A stretch of 64,000 bases of DNA from Tritrichomonas foetus (Eukaryota > Parabasalia > Tritrichomonadida > Tritrichomonadidae), in the NCBI GenBank assembly GCA_001839685.1, contig MLAK01000111.1, positions 129,363-193,362 on the forward strand, read 5' to 3'. Within the stretch, counting starts at the first letter, position 1; every line of letters starts with the position of its first letter. A model generated the notes under the pieces. The model saw nothing but the letters and a program-made list of their open reading frames with translations, was not told the origin of the DNA and searched no databases. Both the position numbers and the translations under genes were made by a program. Of the stretch, positions 28,723-39,062 are shown in pieces.

Positions 28723-30573
28723 TTAACTATTTAAATCATTTGCTTCTCCTTCTTGTGAATCGTCCCTTGGAAGATAGTATGGCATCATCTCTTTGATAAC
28801 CATCTGCCCTCCATTTGTGGTAATTTTATCCACATTTTTAATTGAATTCATTATCGGTATGAAATTGATTTCTTGCTGCGTAAATAATGTCAGCTGAGAT
28901 TCATTTTCTTCTTCAACCGATAGTTTCAGTGTACAAGAATCTACAATCATTGGATTCATAGACAATGCTTTATTTATGTCATTCTGTGATGCTAAATAAA
29001 GAAGTGCTTCAATTCTATTTCCTTTCAGCCTAAATCTAACTTTTGGTTGTAAATTATCATCCAAAACAAAGTTCAAATTCCCAAAAGTATCAATTAAAAA
29101 CTGTGCACATAATTGCCTCCTATAGGCTAATCCTGATACTACAACTGGAATACTATTCACTAATAATCCATTACTAGATACATTATTATTAGATACTAAA
29201 TTTGATAAATGATTCGATAAACCATTTAATTCGTCATTATTGGATTCTAGAAAATTGACATGATTTTGCCTTTCTTCTTCGTAAATTGTTGCGATTTCAT
29301 TTCGAATGAAAGAACGAATAATTGGTTCTGTGACTAATCCAGACAGTGAATCAATTCGAGCTTTTCTTCTTTCTCGCATAGCTTGTAATCTTTGTCTTTC
29401 TTCATTTCTTGCACGAGTTAATTTTTCATCTCGTAGCTTTTTCTGAAGAATTTTCTTCTTTTGTTGTAAAAGGGGCCCAATTATTTGATTGCATCGATTA
29501 ATAATGTATGATTTTATAAGAGATTTTGCTATATTGGAAATCACTACAGATCTTAAATTTTCAGGTATTGATTGAATAAATGGAACAAATTCTGGTTGTT
29601 TTGACTTTCTTTTTGAGTTTTTATTGTTATTTTGTTTATTGTTTTCATCTTCTTCAAAATTATCAAAAAGATGAAGATTATTAGTTTTTGGTGCCACTTT
29701 TGTAGGACCCTTTAAGTAGAAATCTAAAAATGGCATGAAAAGTGTGGCAGGTGAAGGCATGTTGTCTAATTTTGATGGAGGATCAATTTCAAAGAGTGTT
29801 ATATATGGCAAATTTTGTGGATGTTTCTTCATAAACACTGAAAAAGGAGCTTTTACTTCATCTTTGAAAGTGATTCTGTCTGGCATTTTCTTGGTGTGTG
29901 ATGCTTCTTGAGAGACAGAAGGTGTTTGGTGAGTTGGATTTGGTGGAAAACTTATTGGCGAATTATCTTCTTCATAATCATACATATCATCATAATCATC
30001 ATCAGAACCAAAATCAATAACAGGTGCTGCAAATCCTAGGCCAAATTGTTGCTTTTTCAGTGGAGAGCAATCTGGTAATGATATTTGTGAGTCAAATTGG
30101 AGTTTGGTGAGCATGCCAGTCATGTATTCTGTATCGTCATCAATGTAGTTCATATGTGGCTCTAAATATTTGGTAATTTCAGATGAATGATTTTCAACGA
30201 TATGATCAAAGATTTCAACCTGTGAAGAACAGTGGTTACAAACTGTACACTTATATTGTGTTGGACTAATCCTCATAATAAAGAGTTCAACGGCGGTCTT
30301 AAGTAAAGTAACAAAGGCTGTTTTATTGATTGGAATTAAACGATCACCTTTGATGTTAAACTTATTGAGTAACTCGGAGCTGTAATTTTCTGGCGAATAA
30401 TACCAATATCCATTGAATATTTCGGGCTTTGGAGTCGTCGGAACTCGAAATAAAAATGGCGAAAGAGGTTGTCGACGGCCAAAGCCATAATAAAAAGGGT
30501 TTGTCGTTGGGTTCCTTTTTTTGAATTCTTCGAGAAAAGTTTGTTGAAGGGGTACGCTGGTTTCCTTCAGCAT
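28723..30573 (-). CDS. C2H2 zinc-finger/coiled-coil protein, unidentified
   Basis: The product is 616 aa from ATG. One C2H2-like finger lies near residues 108-129 (CTVCNHCSSQVEIFDHIVEN followed by H). An acidic region, DFGSDDDYDDMYDYEEDNSP, lies near 190-210. Residues ~345-450 form a long charged helix containing KKKILQKKLRDEKL and RLQAMRERRKARID. The remaining C-terminus looks globular. The finger plus acidic region suggests a nuclear protein. No family is recognised; the helical part loosely resembles SAC3/GANP-type mRNA-export factors, but I would not assign it. A 211-bp divergent spacer separates it from the membrane-protein gene at 30785. Confidence 0.55.
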   Translation of the reverse strand: MLKETSVPLQQTFLEEFKKRNPTTNPFYYGFGRRQPLSPFLFRVPTTPKPEIFNGYWYYSPENYSSELLNKFNIKGDRLIPINKTAFVTLLKTAVELFIMRISPTQYKCTVCNHCSSQVEIFDHIVENHSSEITKYLEPHMNYIDDDTEYMTGMLTKLQFDSQISLPDCSPLKKQQFGLGFAAPVIDFGSDDDYDDMYDYEEDNSPISFPPNPTHQTPSVSQEASHTKKMPDRITFKDEVKAPFSVFMKKHPQNLPYITLFEIDPPSKLDNMPSPATLFMPFLDFYLKGPTKVAPKTNNLHLFDNFEEDENNKQNNNKNSKRKSKQPEFVPFIQSIPENLRSVVISNIAKSLIKSYIINRCNQIIGPLLQQKKKILQKKLRDEKLTRARNEERQRLQAMRERRKARIDSLSGLVTEPIIRSFIRNEIATIYEEERQNHVNFLESNNDELNGLSNHLSNLVSNNNVSSNGLLVNSIPVVVSGLAYRRQLCAQFLIDTFGNLNFVLDDNLQPKVRFRLKGNRIEALLYLASQNDINKALSMNPMIVDSCTLKLSVEEENESQLTLFTQQEINFIPIMNSIKNVDKITTNGGQMVIKEMMPYYLPRDDSQEGEANDLNS

Positions 30574-30784
30574 ATTATAAATTTTGTTTCAGTTCGTTTT
30601 CAAAAAGTCCTCATATGGTTAACCAAAAACAGTTAACTACATTTAATTTAGCCAAAATGTTTTAGGCATTTGGTAGTTAATATTATCTTTATTAACCATG
30701 GAAATAAACGATCGTTTATTACTTCATGAGGTAAAAAAGGCCGTTTATTAATCCACCAAAAAAAATCAAACAAATTTATTATCA

Positions 30785-31255
30785 ATGGCAGAGGCACCCA
30801 TTGCAGATGACATTCATACATACGAATATAAAGTTCCTGCTATACCAGCATATATCGCATTCGCTTTAAATTATTCATATTTTTGGATGGTTCCATATTG
30901 GATCGCCGAATTTATTTTGTTTTGCGTTAAAGATAGACTTGTCAGAAATGGAGTCGGAACAGGAGATTGGGTTATATTATTTTTATGGGTTATTGCTCAA
31001 CCTGTTTCAACCATATTAGGTATCAGTTCGATCAAGCAGGGTTCCTGCCAACTTTGTTCGCCTTTTTGGTTTTATATTTTAATCGGAATTATTAGTATTT
31101 TCTTTACAATATATATCGCCTCGCTAGTGAATACAATTCTCTTGCTCGAAATTATTCTCTCAGTCATCACAATTATCATTCAAATTATTCTCTTCTTTGG
31201 AACATCCATTTCATTTTTCATTCAAATGAGTCCACCAAAATCTAAATCCCTATAA
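30785..31255 (+). CDS. small four-pass membrane protein, hypothetical
   Basis: The product is 156 aa from ATG. Four hydrophobic segments are visible at about 19-48, 60-80, 92-115 and 118-145, linked by short loops (VKDRLVRNGVGTGDW, SIKQGSCQLCS). The cytosolic tail is MSPPKSKSL. Size and topology resemble the TMEM17/TMEM216 type of ciliary transition-zone proteins, but sequence similarity is too weak to claim membership. It has no catalytic motif and no cleavable signal peptide. Confidence 0.65.
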   Translation: MAEAPIADDIHTYEYKVPAIPAYIAFALNYSYFWMVPYWIAEFILFCVKDRLVRNGVGTGDWVILFLWVIAQPVSTILGISSIKQGSCQLCSPFWFYILIGIISIFFTIYIASLVNTILLLEIILSVITIIIQIILFFGTSISFFIQMSPPKSKSL

Positions 31256-31795
31256 ATCGTTTGTTAATCCTTCATTCAATCAGATATGACATTTTTTTTA
31301 TTTGACTAAATATGTTATTATTTCTCATTTTATTTTATTGTTTTTTAAAAATATCAAATTTTGAAGCTTCAACCATTTCATGTTGTTTTTTGAATGTGAC
31401 AAGGATTTTTTATTTAATTCAAGAAAACTATATTTTGTTGTACTTGTTGATAAACTTTCTAGAAAACATCTACACCAATGAATTTCATCAAGAATCATTT
31501 CGAAATTAACTATAATTTTTACTACAAGAGAAAGTTATCATGAAAAGGGAATGAAATAGTTAATTATATGGAGCTTCCAAATTGGAAGTCGTTTAAATAA
31601 AAACACTATATTCGATCTGAAAGTCATTATTAACCAGCAATTCAGTTTTTGATGACCATATTATTTCTCAAAAAAATTGTGATTATATTACGATCATTCT
31701 GAATTTAATTATTCACACGATAGAATATGACATGATTCCGGTTACAGGTCAAATAAATTCGCTAATAAATAGGAAATAAAATCAAAAGAAAATTC
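31256..31795. other. intergenic region
   Basis: This AT-rich spacer of 540 bp lies between two plus-strand genes. A 65-codon frame at 31312-31509 codes a Phe/Leu/Ile-rich string and looks like chance. No repeats or RNA genes were seen. Confidence 0.35.
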
Positions 31796-34700
31796 ATGAG
31801 TAATAGTAAATCAGATAGTCAGTCAACACAAGATATTATTGCAGAAACGACATCAACAGCGAATTTACTTTTTCCCCTTGCTCAAGAATCGTTTGTTTAT
31901 CGTGCGTCTATTGCCTATATTCTCCAAAACATCAAATCTTTTATCGCAGCCATTCAACCATTTCATTCGAGCGAACTCGAACCGCTTGAGAAACAGGCAT
32001 TACAGCGTTTTATCGGCATTGTTAATCATTTTGCAGGTGTTCTTCCTTTATTAAACAAACAAAAATGGATGGACAACGTTATCAACTGGCCTTCTGTTCA
32101 TATTCATAGCTACATCGATGACTTCCGGAAGACCCTCGTCGAAATTTGTCAACAGCTGAACCTTGACTCTGGTCATGTCATCAAATATGATTCGATGCAA
32201 GATGCAGTGAACAAAAATGCTGATTTTCAGCATTTGAAGAAAGTTTTGTGCGAAGCTCGAGAAAAGGCAATTTCAATCACGAATTCGGTCGATGTTCAGC
32301 AAACGATCGAAGTGCGATTGAAATCAATTCAAAGCCACTTACCAAAAACTAAAAATAACGGTAAAATTCAACATCACCCATCTTCTGAGAATTTACCACT
32401 GAGTGATCTTCAACAAAGAATGGATAAAGAACTAAGCATTTTTAAGGATTATGATATCCCATGTGACGACTTAAGACTTGATGTTGCACTTGGTTGTGGT
32501 GGCTTTGGTACTGTTTTTAAAGCTACTCGGCTATCAACCAGTGAATTATTAGCTGTTAAAGAAGTTAGATCAGATAAATTGTCAATGTCAACTTGGGCAT
32601 CTCTTTATTCTGAAGTTGCAACAATGGCCGATTTAAGACATCGTTATGTTTTGGAATTGGTTGGAGCTCATATTAAAGAGCCATATCGAATTATTACTCG
32701 ATTTTGTCCAGGAAAGTCGCTTTTTGACCGTTTACATAGAAGTCAATCTCACTTGACTCCACAAAGACTAACAATGTTGGCTTATCAAGTGGCAGAAGGA
32801 ATGAGATTCTTACATGCTCATGGAATTGTTCATCGTGACTTAAAAACTATGAATATTCTTTTAGATGAAAATGATGCAGCAAAAATTGCTGATTTCGGTC
32901 TTGCTGGAATGATGAAAGACAAAGATGAAGCTTTGATTGGTGGCGTTGGTACTCCCCATTATACTGCGCCAGAAGTCCTTGAAAGAAAAAGATATGGACC
33001 TAAAGTTGATACTTATTCATATGGTGTCATTTTATGGGAAATGGCAAGCCGACAAATTCCTTTTCGCGATAAGACTCATCAAGAAATTTATGATCATGTT
33101 GTGACTCATTCTTGGAGACTTCCATTAAATAATTCAATGCCTGATCCTTTAAAGAAATTAATTAATCGATGTTGGAGTCAAAATCCAAGTGATCGACCTG
33201 AATTCTCAGAAATTGTTGATTTGTTTGAAAATGGAAAAATTTTCTTCCGTGGATGTGAAAAATTTAATCGAAGCAGTTTAGAAACACCTGAATTATGTCC
33301 TCCATTAGATATAAATTATTTAACAACAATTCTTTCAAATCCATCAGATTCAAACTTTCCAAAAGTTGTAAATTTCCTTGAACAACACATTGATTCGAAT
33401 ATCAAAGGTATTTTACATAAAGCTAATATTATTTCACATTATAATGCACAAAGTCCAAACACACCGTCCATTTTGCTAATTGCTAAAGAAGTACTTGATC
33501 AAAAAGAATTTCCCCAATTTTTTGAAGATTCTGGAAATTCTATCATTCAAGAAATTTTATCCCTTAATCATTCTCCTTCTCTAATTGCTGCTGCTAAATT
33601 CTGTCTGAAAGTACCTGATCAATTCTTTTCTTTAATTAAAGACTATGTTCCACAATTTGTTGAAAGAATGGAACGTCCTGGTCTAGGACCTTTTGTAATT
33701 CGACTTCTTGCACGCTTAGATACTGAAGAAATTAAACAATTTAAGAGTCAAATTGTTGAATTTATTACACCCACTGGAATTCTTCAAGTCAATGATCAAA
33801 ATACTCTAAATGCAATGTGTAAACTTATTCCAATCATTGCTGATAAATTAACTAATCTTCAATTTGAATATTGTATTCCTTTAATTGAAATGGATTATGA
33901 TTGTCCATCTTCTTTAATTCAATTACTCATTGATAAAACAAATCAATCATCTGTAGTTCGTTTATTACATGCTGTTGTTCGAGCAGCTGCAAGGACTGAT
34001 GTAACCGATTGTTTAATTCGTGTTTTGCGTCATTGTGGACCATCTGATCTTCGAAAAGTTGCTAAAAACTATGAAGTTTTCGATCAAATTCAAAAACTAC
34101 TTGAAGAAAAGAAATCAGTTGAAACTGCTCTTCTTCTTCTATTTAGCTTATCTACAGATGAAGAAATTCCACCCCTTTTAGCAAATCATCCGCTTCTTCA
34201 TTCTGTGTTGCAACTTGAAGGACACACAGCTCAGCGTCTCCAAATCTTTACAGCTTTATTTTCTGTTGAACAATTCTGTTCAGATACGACTATTAGTGAT
34301 GGTGTTCTAAAATTATTAGTTTCTTCACTTGATGATGAAAGGCTCACTGATTATTCAATGAAATTAATAGGTGCATTATCTTCACATCAATCTGGTTGTA
34401 TGCTAATTTCTGGTAATGGAATGCTTTCCCTTTTCTCTCAAATGTTTTTAAGCTCTGCTGCAATTGATGTATCTACAGCTTTAACAATTCTTTCAAATAT
34501 TGCAACAAAGCTTCAAAATCAAGAAATTCCTCAACTTTCTTTAATTATTTCGATTTTAATGCAAGATTTAATTTATTCGGTTACAAATAAAAGCGATATT
34601 TTACAAACTTTAATCAATTTAATTAAATTATCACCAAATAGTGTTCAAGAGCATGATCTTCAAAATTCAGTTTTACCATTATTATCACAAAGACAGGAAC

Positions 34701-35617
34701 CTGTAATTATTGTCTTAGTTTTGAAATTATTCGATGAATGTGAAATGCCAAAATTAAAGAATTTTTATCAACAAATTGCACAAAAAATATTTAATATTTT
34801 ATCAATGGAAAGTATGATGTATCCAGAATTACTTTCTGCAGCAATTGGATTAATTACATCAATTGCAATGCAATATGATTTACATCAATTCATTGAACAA
34901 ACAGATTTAATAGAATTTTTCACAGATATTGCAAATCAAATCACTGAATATGAAGAAATTTATGCAAATATAACAAATTGTATTTACTATTTAAATAATG
35001 GAGATGCTGAACCAAATGAAGAAGATTGTAACGAGCTTCCAAACTTTATCCAAAATCATGTAGTTAAACCTGTCACGCATGAAGCAAATAATCCTGAACA
35101 AGAACCAAGTAACAGTTTCGAATCATCGAAAGAAAATGAATTCTTTGCACCAGACCAACTTGAAATGCCAGAGAGTGATACAGAAACTGAATCAAATACT
35201 GAAGCTGACACAAATGTTGCAAGTAATACTAATGCTGAACAAAATAATTGTGAACCAGAAACTATTGAAGAAGAAGAAATCATTGATAACATAGATGAGC
35301 TTGAAGTCGTTGTAAATATTGGAACCCATGATTTTGAAGATCATGAATTCCAAGACCGTAGTTTCAATAGCTCACAACAACAAGAAGAAGAATCTCAAAG
35401 CAATTCAACAACAAGAAGTAGTACTACCACATATAGTACAAGTGAAAGACCAGAAAATCAAGGTGGAATTATCATTAAACAGAAGAAAAATAGTTCTGAT
35501 GATGAATACAGTTCAAATTCGAATGAATCATCCAGTGGAAGCAGCTCAAGTGAAAGTGAAAGTCAGAGTCAGAGTGAAAGCTCTGACGATTCCGAAAAAT
35601 CATCAGATGAAGAATAA
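31796..35617 (+). CDS. TKL-type protein kinase with N-terminal helical and C-terminal ARM/HEAT region
   Basis: The product is 1273 aa. Residues ~15-190 are helical. The kinase domain spans ~225-480: glycine loop GCGGFG (233-238), Lys255 in LAVKEV, Glu273, HRDLKTMN (346-353), DFG (366-368), APE (391-393) and RCWSQNPSDRPEF at ~458. All catalytic residues are intact. The W-E-MA and RCW signatures are typical of tyrosine-kinase-like Ser/Thr kinases. Residues ~500-1090 form a long helical-repeat scaffold, and the tail is acidic, Ser-rich and disordered. This kinase-plus-scaffold layout is common in the expanded trichomonad TKL family. The N-terminal bundle recalls the helical adaptor of MLKL-like kinases, but only by position. 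Substrates are unknown. Confidence 0.85.
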   Translation: MSNSKSDSQSTQDIIAETTSTANLLFPLAQESFVYRASIAYILQNIKSFIAAIQPFHSSELEPLEKQALQRFIGIVNHFAGVLPLLNKQKWMDNVINWPSVHIHSYIDDFRKTLVEICQQLNLDSGHVIKYDSMQDAVNKNADFQHLKKVLCEAREKAISITNSVDVQQTIEVRLKSIQSHLPKTKNNGKIQHHPSSENLPLSDLQQRMDKELSIFKDYDIPCDDLRLDVALGCGGFGTVFKATRLSTSELLAVKEVRSDKLSMSTWASLYSEVATMADLRHRYVLELVGAHIKEPYRIITRFCPGKSLFDRLHRSQSHLTPQRLTMLAYQVAEGMRFLHAHGIVHRDLKTMNILLDENDAAKIADFGLAGMMKDKDEALIGGVGTPHYTAPEVLERKRYGPKVDTYSYGVILWEMASRQIPFRDKTHQEIYDHVVTHSWRLPLNNSMPDPLKKLINRCWSQNPSDRPEFSEIVDLFENGKIFFRGCEKFNRSSLETPELCPPLDINYLTTILSNPSDSNFPKVVNFLEQHIDSNIKGILHKANIISHYNAQSPNTPSILLIAKEVLDQKEFPQFFEDSGNSIIQEILSLNHSPSLIAAAKFCLKVPDQFFSLIKDYVPQFVERMERPGLGPFVIRLLARLDTEEIKQFKSQIVEFITPTGILQVNDQNTLNAMCKLIPIIADKLTNLQFEYCIPLIEMDYDCPSSLIQLLIDKTNQSSVVRLLHAVVRAAARTDVTDCLIRVLRHCGPSDLRKVAKNYEVFDQIQKLLEEKKSVETALLLLFSLSTDEEIPPLLANHPLLHSVLQLEGHTAQRLQIFTALFSVEQFCSDTTISDGVLKLLVSSLDDERLTDYSMKLIGALSSHQSGCMLISGNGMLSLFSQMFLSSAAIDVSTALTILSNIATKLQNQEIPQLSLIISILMQDLIYSVTNKSDILQTLINLIKLSPNSVQEHDLQNSVLPLLSQRQEPVIIVLVLKLFDECEMPKLKNFYQQIAQKIFNILSMESMMYPELLSAAIGLITSIAMQYDLHQFIEQTDLIEFFTDIANQITEYEEIYANITNCIYYLNNGDAEPNEEDCNELPNFIQNHVVKPVTHEANNPEQEPSNSFESSKENEFFAPDQLEMPESDTETESNTEADTNVASNTNAEQNNCEPETIEEEEIIDNIDELEVVVNIGTHDFEDHEFQDRSFNSSQQQEEESQSNSTTRSSTTTYSTSERPENQGGIIIKQKKNSSDDEYSSNSNESSSGSSSSESESQSQSESSDDSEKSSDEE

Positions 35618-35953
35618 GAAATTATCACTTTATTTTAGTTCTTACTTTTTTATTATATTTTAGTGTATTTTTATGAATAAAAATTGAATTCGTTTATGCT
35701 ACTTTTTGTTTCGATATTTTGAGAATTCCTTAAGATAATTTGAACAGGGATTATGAATGAAATATATTGTATCATTCAACACACTTGTTAGTTCGGATAT
35801 TATTGGAATAACTATGAAACAATTAAAATATTCAAGATAAAAGTATAATAACAAATATTTATAATAAAAATCAACAAAACTATAGAAATCAATCTACTTT
35901 TTTCATTTCACAATAAAATATCCATGTTCACTGAAACTAATACTTAACAATAA
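35618..35953. other. convergent intergenic region
   Basis: This AT-rich 336-bp spacer between converging genes has no recognisable element. Confidence 0.4.
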
Positions 35954-36955
35954 TTATGGTCTCATTCCATATGATGTCTTTGATCTTCTCGATGTTGGAA
36001 GTCCGCCTTTTGTCCTTGTTCTCACTTTATTTTTAGGTGAATCAGGTGAGCTCGAATGATTTTTCCTTGTAGATGAAGGACTATTTTTACCTGAATCATT
36101 AGAATTCAGGAATTCCGCACGAAGTTCATTCACATCAAGTTCTTCACCACCTAAAGACACTAAAACTTGATTCATTGCTTCAATTTGATCAATCATTGCC
36201 AAAGAAGTGTATTTTGCCAAATTTTCTGTGTAGTACTTTTCATTTCTCACTTCATTCAGTTCAATTGCAGCATTTTGCTTCTGTTCATAAAGATTCCTAA
36301 TTTCTGTATTTTCTGGTTTTCGTGCATGCTTGGAATTTTTTGGTGGTGTTTTATCATTAAATGTTTTGAATAAATGATTCATGTCTGATCGAAGCTTGTG
36401 ATATAAATGTTGAACAGCTGAATGTTCAGCAATTGTATGCAAAATATGTGCGTATTTTTCAGAACTAACTATGTTTCCAAGTTTGGCTTTACCATTTCGA
36501 ATATTATCAATCCCTTCAAAAATTTCTAAACGTAAATTTTCAATTTCAGCATGATAATAAGCTTTTTCACGAACTAAACCGGCAACGAGGGCTGTACCTT
36601 GCTGTTCTTTGTAATATTTAATACTCCGTTCGACTGCTTCTATTCGTGTTGTTAAATCGGCGAGTTCGTGTCTAAGGCGCGCGTTTTCTTCTGTTGAATA
36701 TGATTCTTCACCAAGAGCACTCGCAAGAGCAACTGTGTAGCCATCTTTTTGAGATAAACTTTGACTTAATTGGCTAAATTCGGCTTTGGCTTTTTCAAGT
36801 TCCCTTCGTGAGTTTTTGTGGACTTCTCTGGATACGGATAATTGTTTAACCAAATATTCTGGCTCTGTGAGTGGTTCTGCACCTCGAAAATAGAATGCTG
36901 GGGCTTTGTAAGTTCCTCGTGGGTAAATATGGACAACAGGCCGCTTGGACGACAT
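35954..36955 (-). CDS. coiled-coil protein with basic Ser-rich tail, hypothetical
   Basis: The product is 333 aa from the ATG at 36955 (MSSKRPVVHIYPRGTY). The frame is open 39 codons further upstream but has no ATG there. Residues ~40-165 form an extended coiled coil (VKQLSVSREVHKNSRRELEK onward). More helical segments run to ~270, and the last ~50 residues are basic, Ser/Pro-rich (SPSSTRKNHSSSPDSPKNK) and likely phosphorylated. This layout suits a cytoskeletal or flagellar structural protein, abundant in trichomonads, but no family was recognised. Confidence 0.65.
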   Translation of the reverse strand: MSSKRPVVHIYPRGTYKAPAFYFRGAEPLTEPEYLVKQLSVSREVHKNSRRELEKAKAEFSQLSQSLSQKDGYTVALASALGEESYSTEENARLRHELADLTTRIEAVERSIKYYKEQQGTALVAGLVREKAYYHAEIENLRLEIFEGIDNIRNGKAKLGNIVSSEKYAHILHTIAEHSAVQHLYHKLRSDMNHLFKTFNDKTPPKNSKHARKPENTEIRNLYEQKQNAAIELNEVRNEKYYTENLAKYTSLAMIDQIEAMNQVLVSLGGEELDVNELRAEFLNSNDSGKNSPSSTRKNHSSSPDSPKNKVRTRTKGGLPTSRRSKTSYGMRP

Positions 36956-37287
36956 GATTTTGGTTGGAGATTGCTTATAACTTAACGTACTAATTTCAGA
37001 TATTATTTGTTCAGAATTTAAAATAAAGATGTAAACGGTCGCCTCACATCGTCTGAATTTCGCCAAGCTCAAAATTATTGGATAATGAAACTCATGTGTG
37101 TAGAAATATAATTAAATGATACAATATTGTTTGCCCAGATTTCATTCATTTAGAATTTTTGATATAATCCTTACATATTAGTATTTCTTGTAGATCAATA
37201 GTGAAAGAAGATGAATTTTCTAAAAATATAATTAATAATTAATCTATTTGGCTTTTATTTACAAACATTCTATAAAATATACTTTTC
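36956..37287. other. intergenic region between two minus-strand genes
   Basis: This AT-rich spacer of 332 bp holds the promoter side of the coiled-coil gene and leads into the 20-bp minisatellite. No gene is seen. Confidence 0.35.
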
Positions 37288-37497
37288 GATTCATTGCTTT
37301 TGTTTATGATTCATTGTTTTTGTTTATGATCCATTGTTTCTGATTATGATCCATTGTTTCTGATTATGATCCATTGTTTCTGATTATGATTCATTACTTT
37401 TGTTTATGATTCATTGTTTCTGATTATGATTCATTGTTTTTGTTTATGATTCATTGCTTTTATTTATGATTCATTGTTTTTATTTATGATTCATTTT
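37288..37497. repeat. minisatellite, 20-bp unit, ~10.4 copies
   Basis: The unit GATTCATTGTTTTTGTTTAT repeats from 37288 in strict 20-bp register. Variants include GATCCATTGTTTCTGATTAT in the middle copies. The last unit contains the TAA stop (37484-37486) and the final three sense codons (Asn-Glu-Ser) of the minus-strand NT-C2 gene. Confidence 0.95.
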
Positions 37498-38518
37498 GTG
37501 AGTAAAGAACTTGGGTGATGATGTCATTCACTTGCTCTTTCATTGCAGTTAGTTCTTGTTCAGTTACTTTGAAAGGCAGCTCTTCAGAAGAGGAGGTGCT
37601 CTCTTCCTCTAATGAAAAAGTCGACTTTTTCCTGCCAGGAATCAAAGGTGAGACAGTTTTGATTCCTCCTGTAGAAAAAAATAAATTTGAAGGAGAAACA
37701 TCATCATTCCCATCAAAATTAGTCTTCAAAATTTGTGAACGACACATTTTTTCATTCTTTTTCACTTTGGTAAGTGATTCAAAAGCGATAGAAGAATTAT
37801 TCAAAATGTCTTCATTATTTAAGGAGGGTTGAATGATGCTACTTGCTCCACTGAATGAATTAAAACTACCTACGCTACTGATATTCATGTTATTCAAGCT
37901 ATTTAGTCTGATTAAATTATTGCTATTGTGATTAATATGGATATTGCTCAAAGAACTACTACTTTGAATACCACTATTCTGATTAAGATTCAAATTCGGA
38001 TTTACATTTGGATTTGAAGTGTTATTTGGTCCACTGCTTAATAAGTTATTTGAAGAATTGGTATTTTTCGATTTGATCGTCATCAGACATGAAAAAACGG
38101 TTTTGTAGGTACACCGTTGTAACTTTATGCTAATTTGATGAATTCCAGGCAATGACATATTATCATCGTCATCTGATGGCGCGTCATTTATTGGCATTAG
38201 TTCAATTTCGCCTATTCCATAACGTGTGTGACCACGGCCCGATACATCTTCAAGGCGAAAAGAAAGCCTCAAATAGAGCTTATTTTTCTTGGATGAAATC
38301 TTGGCGGGCACTTTACAATTAAGGGTGATGGATTCATCCCACGATGCAGAATTATCCAAAATTTTAACAGATTGAGTATTTCTACTGCTTCTGTATTGTT
38401 TCACTTTTATGTAAATTGGTGTCGCTTGAGTGGGAATATTTTCAAGCTTCATTTGACTCAGTGTGACACTGGCCGATACACCCGGCTTATTAAAGCGATG
38501 AATAACCTCTTTAATCAT
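37484..38518 (-). CDS. NT-C2 (EEIG1/EHBP1-type) domain protein
   Basis: The product is 344 aa from ATG at 38518; five codons upstream are open but begin with TTG. Residues ~1-150 form an N-terminal C2-like domain (VSASVTLSQMKLENIP, WDESITLNCKVPAK, LYLRLSFRLED, GRGHTRYGIGEIELMPI). This matches the NT-C2 fold of EEIG1/EHBP1 proteins, which link membranes, Rab effectors and actin. The rest is Asn/Ser-rich and disordered (SSNNLLSSGPNNTSNPNVNP) with an acidic, Ser-rich segment before a short C-terminal helix. The stop codon lies in the last unit of the adjoining minisatellite. Lipid or Rab binding is inferred from the domain only. Confidence 0.65.
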   Translation of the reverse strand: MIKEVIHRFNKPGVSASVTLSQMKLENIPTQATPIYIKVKQYRSSRNTQSVKILDNSASWDESITLNCKVPAKISSKKNKLYLRLSFRLEDVSGRGHTRYGIGEIELMPINDAPSDDDDNMSLPGIHQISIKLQRCTYKTVFSCLMTIKSKNTNSSNNLLSSGPNNTSNPNVNPNLNLNQNSGIQSSSSLSNIHINHNSNNLIRLNSLNNMNISSVGSFNSFSGASSIIQPSLNNEDILNNSSIAFESLTKVKKNEKMCRSQILKTNFDGNDDVSPSNLFFSTGGIKTVSPLIPGRKKSTFSLEEESTSSSEELPFKVTEQELTAMKEQVNDIITQVLYSQNES

Positions 38519-39062
38519 CTGTGTTAAAAACAAAAAAACAGAGAATATTTCACCTTTGATCGTCTTTCTATCAATTACTGACCAGATTTTCTCACAATGT
38601 GTTTCCAGTCAATGCGAACATTTGGATTGTTATTTTCTCTAGTTATTTAAGTTTTAATTAATTTTCCAATAAAATTCACATGTAATGATTACTCTGTATC
38701 TACGTGTGAATTTTAATGTCTTCGATGGTTGATACCCAAAATCTCATTCATTGGTTTTACCATAAAACGAGAATGAACTAGAATTGTGAATTAAACTATT
38801 ATTCTGTGAACTGAAAGGAAGAATCCTAAATTTATGAATACTAAATGACCGAGAGAAGATCAAAAATGTTTACGATAAATCACCGTTGAAATATATTTAA
38901 AACTTAATTATTTGAATTTTTGAATAGATATCGATGATGAATATTTTGAAATAGATGTATACAAACTAAATAGTCTTAACGTACGAAATCACTAAAATGA
39001 TCCTTATCATCAGTATTACTTAATACCATCAGTCAAAAATCAAAACCCAAATAGCTAAAAGA
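38519..39062. other. intergenic region
   Basis: This AT-rich 544-bp spacer carries the promoter side of the NT-C2 gene. No coding-like frame or repeat was recognised. Confidence 0.35.

Noticed and set aside
31312..31509. 65-aa hydrophobic frame
   Set aside because: It is Phe/Leu/Ile-rich, as expected from T-rich DNA, and no promoter or homologue is evident.
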